Part shown: in pieces, positions 57,531 through 64,000 of the stretch
How positions within the stretch are numbered: the stretch's first letter is position 1
How the letters are laid out: every line of letters starts with the position of its first letter
Assembly (NCBI GenBank): GCA_946894095.1
Contig: OX335643.1
Coordinates: 12,387,036 to 12,451,035 of the forward strand
Length of the DNA stretch: 64,000 bases
Source of the DNA: Incurvaria masculella
Taxonomy: Eukaryota > Arthropoda > Insecta > Lepidoptera > Incurvariidae
Reading direction: 5' to 3'
Position numbers and translations under genes: made by a program
The notes under the pieces: model-generated
Seen by the model: the letters and a program-made list of their open reading frames with translations, nothing else
The model's database searches: none
Told to the model about the DNA's origin: nothing

Positions 57531-58452
57531 CACTTGCGGGCTGTGCACATATTACGTTTCAAATAATAAATAATAGTATCCCAAGTAATATATAGGTTTA
57601 ACAAATTATTTAAAAAAACAAAACAAACGTTCGTGCACTATTTTCTTTCTCTTTCTGATTCTTACATTTTTTCACAAACTTTTTCTCATTCAAAATTTTT
57701 TCTGTATAAATGACCTTTTTTTGCTCATTCGAAATTTTTCCCTCTATTGCTAGCCATTCCGAAACAAAATAAAAATTATTCTAGAGTTCAAATTATAACC
57801 ATTCCAGATGTTTGTGGGTTCTCAAGGTACCTTTTACCCTTCATTCCGCAGGTCATTCCGGAATAGTGCAGTAGAAATGGGAATGCATTCCTCTTTGGAA
57901 CCGGACTGACGTGTAAATATCTTAAAATGACGACTGTTTGCTGTAAAAAACACTTATTTGTGAACTTTACGACCTGTTTCTGCATATTGAAATATTAAGT
58001 GTTCAGTTATAACTGTTTATGTATAGTAATAGTGAGTTGTTAACTATAATTTGAGCCTCTTGCCATGGAATAGATTTTGACGAAATTTTCCTTATGAGTC
58101 CCAATGGCCGAATAATATACAATACAATAAAATAAATCCTTTTTTTCGTGAGTTGGAATTTATAGGCACAAACTCACCGACGCTTCGCCCTCTAACGGCG
58201 ATGTAAAAATGTCTTACGCCGCATCTCAGTACCAATTCGATGCAACAAATGTACCAATTGTAACTGCCCACTAAATCAAAATCTTATAGATTCCCTTTCT
58301 CAAAGTGAGCCGGCAATATATTACCTCACAATCAGGCGAATAGATCCCCCCTCACACCCCCCGTTGCCATGACGACCTGACGTCGCACAGGGTGACTCCG
58401 TGGAACAATAGCATCGGCAAGATCTTCCTCCAGCCCGTACGGGTATGACATC

Positions 58453-58491
58453 ATCACTATCACTATCGTCACTTCACTATCACTATCACTA
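58453..58491 (+). repeat. (CACTAT)n tandem repeat
   Basis: About six imperfect CACTAT units adjoining the 5' end of the Helitron at 58486. Confidence 0.75.
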
Positions 58492-59312
58492 CATATTATA
58501 AAACAAAGTCGCTTTCTCTGTCCCTATATCCCCATGTATGCTTAAATCTTTAAAACTACGCAACGGATTTTGATGCGGTTTTTTTAATAGATAGAGTGAT
58601 TTAAGAGGAAGGTTTATATGTATAATAACGTCCATTAAATAGTGCAGAAATACTGTTATTTTTGAGGTTTCCAATGTGATATCGTAAATAATTGTTGTTG
58701 TTGTCGAAATCGTTAAATTTTTTCCGCTTACATTGCAAACGCAGGCTGAACCCTACGAGATTGATCAAAATAATGTACTAAAATAATGTACCTTTTCAAT
58801 GTGTACAAACACATTGAAAAGGTACACACAGAAAACTCCGCGATGGTATATGTCTATCTCTTATGGATATCCCACAATAAGATTTATTTGTCATTTACTT
58901 TTTATGACAAATAATGGCAAATTTTCGAAGCGATTTTAACCAATACAACATTAATCTTTATCCAATTAAATACCTTGAATACATTGTTGATTTAATATAG
59001 ATCTATGTGGCCCTTTACATCATGTGATTTAAATGAATGTTTTCGAGGATATTACAGATTTAAAAATTGCGGTACCGGCCGGCCGGGGCGGCGGGAGCGT
59101 GCCTATAAATAGTGCGTCGGAGGCCGCGGTTCTCCCTATAGCACTTTGAATTTAGCAGCGATCGGTCTAATAATAATATCTAAGTTTTTTTTTATTTCAA
59201 ATATTTTAATGTAGGAACTCTACGTAAAAAGGGTTTATTTGTGTATCATTGTGTCAAAATAATATTGTTTTAAATGATACTATGCCCGTGCAAAGCCGGG
59301 ACGGGCTGCTAG
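58486..59312 (+). mobile_element. 827-base Helitron, different family
   Basis: Starts TCACTACATATTATAAAAC after host A and ends CGGGCTGCTAG before host T. The 3' hairpin CCCGTGCAAAGCCGGGACGGG precedes the end. Contains ACTACGCAACGGATTTTGATG, a line commonly met in lepidopteran repeats, and a GC-rich patch at 59073-59130. The start merges with a CACTAT tandem repeat, so it is slightly uncertain. Confidence 0.75.
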
Positions 59313-59446
59313 TAAGACATAAATTCAAAAACGTTTTATGGACAGTTTGTTTTTATGGACAGTGTGGAAAGGAGCTGAGTCAATTACATGCGGCTTACTA
59401 AAAGTGACATGTTTGTTGACTCAGACGTCTCTTCTTGTAATCGGGG

Positions 59447-59576
59447 ACGACAGGGTAAGACTAGTGCGATGCGCTAATTGATCGAGGCGATATTCTCTAA
59501 CCAATCCGAGAATCGCTATGATATCGCCTCGACACCTCCAACCACTTAGCGCATCGCATTAGTCTTCCCTGGTCGT
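59447..59576. repeat. Foldback element
   Basis: Left arm 59447-59493 and right arm 59521-59576 are inverse (GCGATGCGCTAA, GATCGAGGCGATAT against CGAGGCGATAT), the right carrying a 9-base extra piece. The 27-base loop contains a smaller pair ATTCTC/GAGAAT. Confidence 0.8.
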
Positions 59577-59904
59577 TCGTTACTTATCGACTAATTCCGA
59601 GGGTATACTTAGATTTTAATTAATCCCCACGCGAACTTTTAATGTATTTTTTGTATTCATGCTTAATTTATATATGTTGAGCAGAAACATGTAAATTAAA
59701 TTTAAATCAACTAGAAAACTGTATTTTCCTATCCATCAAATTTCCAAATTTTGTTAACAAGTAACTCTACCTAAACATTAAAAGTAATATGAATAATTGA
59801 GAAGCTGTTGCCCAAACATAAATAATAGGCTAATATTTATAGCTGTTGTAAAAAAATATTCAAAACATAATTTAGGAATCTTTCTGAAATCATATTTTGC
59901 GTTG

Positions 59905-60300
59905 TGAGTCGCTCGTAGCGACTACTACTAGCGTACCAGGGACCCGGGTTCAATTTCGACTTGCACCACTGTCTTTCTCTTTCCTAGTTCGATAAGTGCA
60001 TTGCGTCACGAATGCGAGCTGCTCCATGGTTCGGAATCCATGTAAAACTGTAGGTCCCCTTCCCCTTCTAGGTGGTAGGGTTTAAGCCCGCCCGGGTTGG
60101 TACCATCGCATTGGATGCAAAGATGGTCGAAGCGGCAATGAAAAATTGTCCGTGTTTTCCATCCAGTTCAATGTAGCCGTGCTTATAAAGGGAAGGGCCT
60201 GGCATGGCACCTAAATCCTTCGGGTATGTGGTGTATTGGGCTAATATCATAACAGTAGTTGTGTGGTATTAGCCATCCATGTCAAGTCGCATAAAAAAAA
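59905..60300 (+). mobile_element. Full-length SINE with tRNA-like head
   Basis: Starts GTGAGTCGCTCGTAGCGAC, box B CGGGTTCAATTTC near 59947, CTTTCTCTTTCCTAGTTCG linker, CCATGGTTCGGAATCC junction, complete body and tail GTATTAGCCATCCATGTC, then an A8 run. Best preserved of the set at about 395 bases. Confidence 0.85.
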
Positions 60301-62089
60301 GTAAAGGTTAAGTTTGGCTTATGTATTCTGGGTGTTCTTATTGTTTGCTAATAATGATTATTCACAAGATATTTGCTGTTAGGTTCCTTCAGCACATATC
60401 ATGACTGCGTTTAAAATCGCAGGTTTTCAATAAAGGTTTGATCCGAAATGAAATAAATTGGCGACCTATGGCAGATTTAACAAGTCACAAACCTATCAGT
60501 TCTAAAAACAACCAAAGTCATCATTTTAAATCAAGTCCGTCTAGACAAAAGCCAGACCGAGTCGAACTGTCTAGATATAGATATATCGGAACCCATAGCC
60601 AGCTGGAAGCAAGTTCGATGCGGGGCTAACAGACGGAAGTATCGGATGATGCCGTAAATGGGAGCAAATCCAATCATCCCCACCGGTAAGCGCATCTAGC
60701 CGTATCTAACTACCTGGGGGGATAAACGGTGCTGTAGATTCGTAAGTCTACGGAGGAGTTCAATCACAAATGCACTATCTTTCGAAACGATTCCTTGTCA
60801 GGATTTCCATTTAACACTTTTAAAATTAAGCAATGAAATACGTGCTTCCCTTTTTTCCAAGATGCAATAAAACGCATGTTTTTTATTTGTAGGTACCAAC
60901 ATAACTAAAGTTTGTTTTACATACATGATTTAGAAAATTATATCCGGTAGGTGACGCTCCCCATTGTCAATCCGAGTATGCCGAATTCGGGGATTTGTCA
61001 ATACCGCGTACGGTGGCCGTTAACGTTCCATATTTGAAATGCGCACCTTCGATCCAATAACGGTCGTAGCGGGGCGGTCAGTCGCTATTATGCTCGCCAT
61101 CATACGTTGAAACAGCGAGGAGCGAGTTTTTGCCGTAAAAGTCAATTTTCTTATGGCCGTTCGGTCATTTCAACCCAGTGCACTTGGCTGTTATTTTTGT
61201 GGGTTTTTTTATTCCCGCGTTTACGCCAACCGCCCATGGACAATATTCGGGAAGAAACAGCCAACCCACACGTCATTAAGCTGGAAAGAGTAATTACTAA
61301 CGCCAGAATTAGGTATACCCAGTGTATTGAGAATAAGTGGGACATATCATAGAGCGCTTTGCTAAGCCTACATTCTAAGCCCATGCTGTTTCAGAATATC
61401 CTAAGCAAGAGTCATTATAATATCGTTTTTGTAATTGTCTAGCACCGGTATAATAAATTCAACAAAGCAAGCCTTGGTTTTAGCGGAGCCGCTGGCGCTT
61501 GGAGGAGGTAGGACAAGGTCCGTCCCGGGCAGTATTTTTTTAAAAGTAAACTTTATTTTATTATTGAAGCCTTCTCTACTGCATTCAGTAGTAACAAACA
61601 ACAATTTAAGATAAAACATTATTTCTTAACTTTAATATTTTAAGAAGAAAAAGTGAAGTATTTTTCAACCTCTTCTTTATTTAATTTTAATGTTCATTTA
61701 TTTAAAAAACAATTACGAATAGAAAACAATTATAATAACGTTAGCGGAAGAAAATGTTATTCTCATTTGGGTGAAAATAACAATTTTTCATGAAAATAAC
61801 GAAGTTTCTTGTAAAAAAATGTTGATAAAATTTACCTTCGCTTTCTATTTTGTAACAGTCCCAATTTGGTGGGTGACTTTTTGTATTGTTACCGCGGCGA
61901 GTCTCGCGTCCCACGTGGCTGGTAATCGAATTCTCGCAAACCGTTCAGCTCTCCGCTAGATAGAGCTGTCAGACGCACGCCGGACGCTTCTTCATCTACC
62001 CACCACGTGAAGTGCCCTGTCTTCGTACAAGCAGCAACATTGTAAGCGACACGTCCAGTGCGGCTGGAAAGAGACCCCGCATTATTTTT
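60301..62089. other. No gene recognised
   Basis: 60600-60760, 60950-61100 and 61880-62060 are GC-richer and repeat-poor. Short open frames on both strands have no motifs. Presumed Vsx intron. Confidence 0.4.
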
Positions 62090-62270
62090 TTATGGAATTA
62101 GTCACGGATTACTAATACCACACGTACTGTCATGGTATTAGCCCAACACATTATTATTCATTTATTCGAGAACGGCTGCATTGAAATGGATTTTTTCATC
62201 GTGGACTATTTTTAGTTACCGCTCGGGCCATTTTTCATCCAATGCAGTGTTAATTCTATGGAGATCTACA
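62090..62270 (-). mobile_element. SINE tail fragment
   Basis: TTACTAATACCACACGTACTGTC, ATGGTATTAGCCCAACACA and TTTTTCATCCAATGCAGTG, in reverse orientation. The body is truncated. Confidence 0.6.
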
Positions 62271-62689
62271 ATCTCCCCCTCTCCCTCTCTCAACGAAAAT
62301 GCACATTACAGTCTCTGTAAAAAATAAAGAGGTTCACATTCTGGGATTCCAGAATGAGAACTTCCAAAATGAGATTCCAGAATAAGAAGTCTACAAAGAT
62401 AAATTAGGCCGCACGAAGATATAGATCCCATAAAAAATTATTAATTGGTTCTCAAGTTATCTCCTCAAACCTCAATCCTTAGATTTGATGACGTTTAAAT
62501 AAAATCATACCAGTTTAAAGTAAAACATAATAAGTGCATACAGTAACTGACTGAGAGAATGAGTTGCGTGCCGCACCCTGACTTCCCCATCCTTTACACC
62601 TTCTCAGTTAATTAACAATTTAATTTGAATGCACGTACGTAGGTGGTCCTAGGAATGTTACAGCCTATCTCATGGTGCAGAAATTAAGC

Positions 62690-62815
62690 TCTTCCGTAGC
62701 ATTACGGCTGTATTCCATGCTATGATATTATTCCGGTCATGTCATGTGTTGGGATAATGTCATGACAGTGGGTGTGTTTATATTAGACATCCATATAGAT
62801 TTCCATTAAAAAAAT
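62690..62815 (+). mobile_element. SINE tail fragment
   Basis: GTGTTGGGATAATGTCATGACAGTGGGTGTG and TTAGACATCCATATAG, ending in an A run. Only the last third of the family. Confidence 0.55.
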
Positions 62816-62884
62816 ACTTTTCGATCTAAAGCAATAATAAAATCTCAGTGTGCTCTAATTTTGGAGATAAAACAGACATTTACC

Positions 62885-63184
62885 AGTAGAAACCGAAACT
62901 TGTTTGCATGGGGGCGGGCGGCGTAGATACTTTTACATACAATGGCGGCAGCGCCGGCGAGAGCGGTCGCTTACGAATTCGCTTACTGCTGATTTCCTCA
63001 AATTCCAACGACACGTAAAAACACTTATGTAAGAACTTTGCTAGATGCTTGGTGGAATGAATATTCGATATTGCGCGTCCCGAATTCGTAAGCGATAAAC
63101 GTTTTCCACTAACTCGTGGCTACGCTGCCGCCATACGAAAGAGTTTCGATCGCTACTCCTGTCTATCCATGCTCTGTCTACCAG
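62885..63184. mobile_element. hAT-like MITE, third copy (degraded ends)
   Basis: Shares CGATATTGCGCGTCCCGAAT and ACTCGTGGCTACGCTGCC with the copies at 28571 and 48955. The left side begins near CAGTAGAAACCGAAACT and the right ends CCATGCTCTGTCTACCAG, partly inverse to each other. About 300 bases, non-coding. Confidence 0.6.
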
Positions 63185-63289
63185 TAGACAACCCACGGAA
63201 TGCTTAAAATCAATGCGTCTCTATACATAAATCATCTATACATCAACCGATTTGAACGCCTCAGTACTGCCGTGGTTTGGAAAGAAAAA

Positions 63290-63436
63290 TCCTCTGTATG
63301 AGTGTTTCTCACCTAACTGGACCGATTTCGATCATTATTTTTGCATATCCTGAATTGTTTATATTTTCAATTCGACCCGGTAGTTAGCGCTGTCGTCGAG
63401 ATATTGACCCGAGCAGAGCCGGGCACCTCAGCAAGT
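63290..63436 (+). mobile_element. Helitron 3' fragment with mutated end
   Basis: Contains ACTGGACCGATTTCGATCAT and ends CCCGAGCAGAGCCGGGCACCTCAG followed by CAAG instead of CTAG. The 5' part is missing. Confidence 0.5.
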
Positions 63437-64000
63437 TTTCAAAAACATTTTAAATTTAACATATTGCTTATAATGCCCTATCTTCTAAAAGTTTGATAGG
63501 AATCACTTTTAGTGATAACTTCACATCTGTTTCGTTAATGGGGTTAGTGGTTTTACTATCTATATTTTTGACTTGTAACGTTATTGAAATAGCCCCCTTC
63601 ACATCGATCATAGACAAAAAGGGGATTCTTTAAATAGTAAAAGATGCTACGAAAAAAAAAACATTTCCCGTCCGTAAAACGAATCCCAATCTATTCGATT
63701 GCAACCTAAGAATGGCCCGCAAGCCTCGACGATGGTAATGTGCTGAGGAATTCAAAATTTATTCGTCTTCATTTGAAACCTTCGCCGAATGCGTTGGAAT
63801 CTCCTTAGGCCACCTACATTTTAGGATCCCAGGTACGACCCATAGCCGAGGACGGAATTGGGAATGCAAAACTCAATGTTTATATTTAAGGCTATTAAAC
63901 TATTCAAATATAAGACAGAACAAGGACTTAACGTCAAAAAAAACTCTTTTTAACGTTAACCAAAAAAATAATAAAACTATCAATACATTAAAACGTTTTA

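Overview
The window looks like genomic DNA of a lepidopteran (moth or butterfly). It is AT-rich and non-coding over nearly its whole length, with GT-AG introns. It carries many short interspersed copies typical of Lepidoptera: Helitrons ending in CTAG|T, a repeat with a GACGGACGGACAGCGG core, and a ~400 bp SINE in many copies. The host assignment is an inference from these families and from the insect-type homeodomain; no species can be named.

Host gene. One host protein-coding gene is recognisable: part of a Vsx-type (Chx10/ceh-10 class) paired-like homeobox gene on the + strand. Four exons are proposed: 20064-20117, 31083-31112 (a 30-base microexon), 46058-46148 and 47289-47415. They join in a single reading frame across introns of about 11, 15 and 1.1 kb. 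The last exon encodes homeodomain residues 5-46 and ends at the familiar 46/47 homeobox splice position. No exon for the rest of helix 3 (VWFQNRRAKW) was seen downstream, so the gene most likely continues beyond 64000. The first exons and the octapeptide region were not found and probably lie before the window, so most of the sequence is large developmental-gene intron.

Mobile DNA. 35382-38021 is an apparently complete pogo-superfamily transposon with an intact 628-residue minus-strand transposase. It has a Psq-type helix-turn-helix, a D-D-35-D catalytic core and a C-terminal C4HC3 PHD finger, with short terminal inverted repeats, TA target duplications, repeated 17-base subterminal motifs and a likely 5' UTR intron. 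Two copies of a ~645 bp non-autonomous element packed with CGTATAAT motifs occur at 12970-13616 and 55003-55644; the second has a perfect 9-bp target duplication inside a SINE. Others include a TTAA-flanked MITE between two homeobox exons, hAT-like MITEs with CAG ends, Helitrons, LINE tails, and SINEs whose shared body carries either a tRNA-like or a 5S rRNA-like head.

Layout. 1-20063: repeats and unassigned DNA. 20064-47415: proposed Vsx exons with large introns, the pogo element sitting in the second of these. 47416-64000: presumed downstream Vsx intron with dense SINE, Helitron, hAT and foldback insertions. Several CG-rich, repeat-poor stretches (for example 22300-22720, 23765-24060, 53480-53640 and 58140-58440) are plausible cis-regulatory DNA, but this is not shown by sequence alone.
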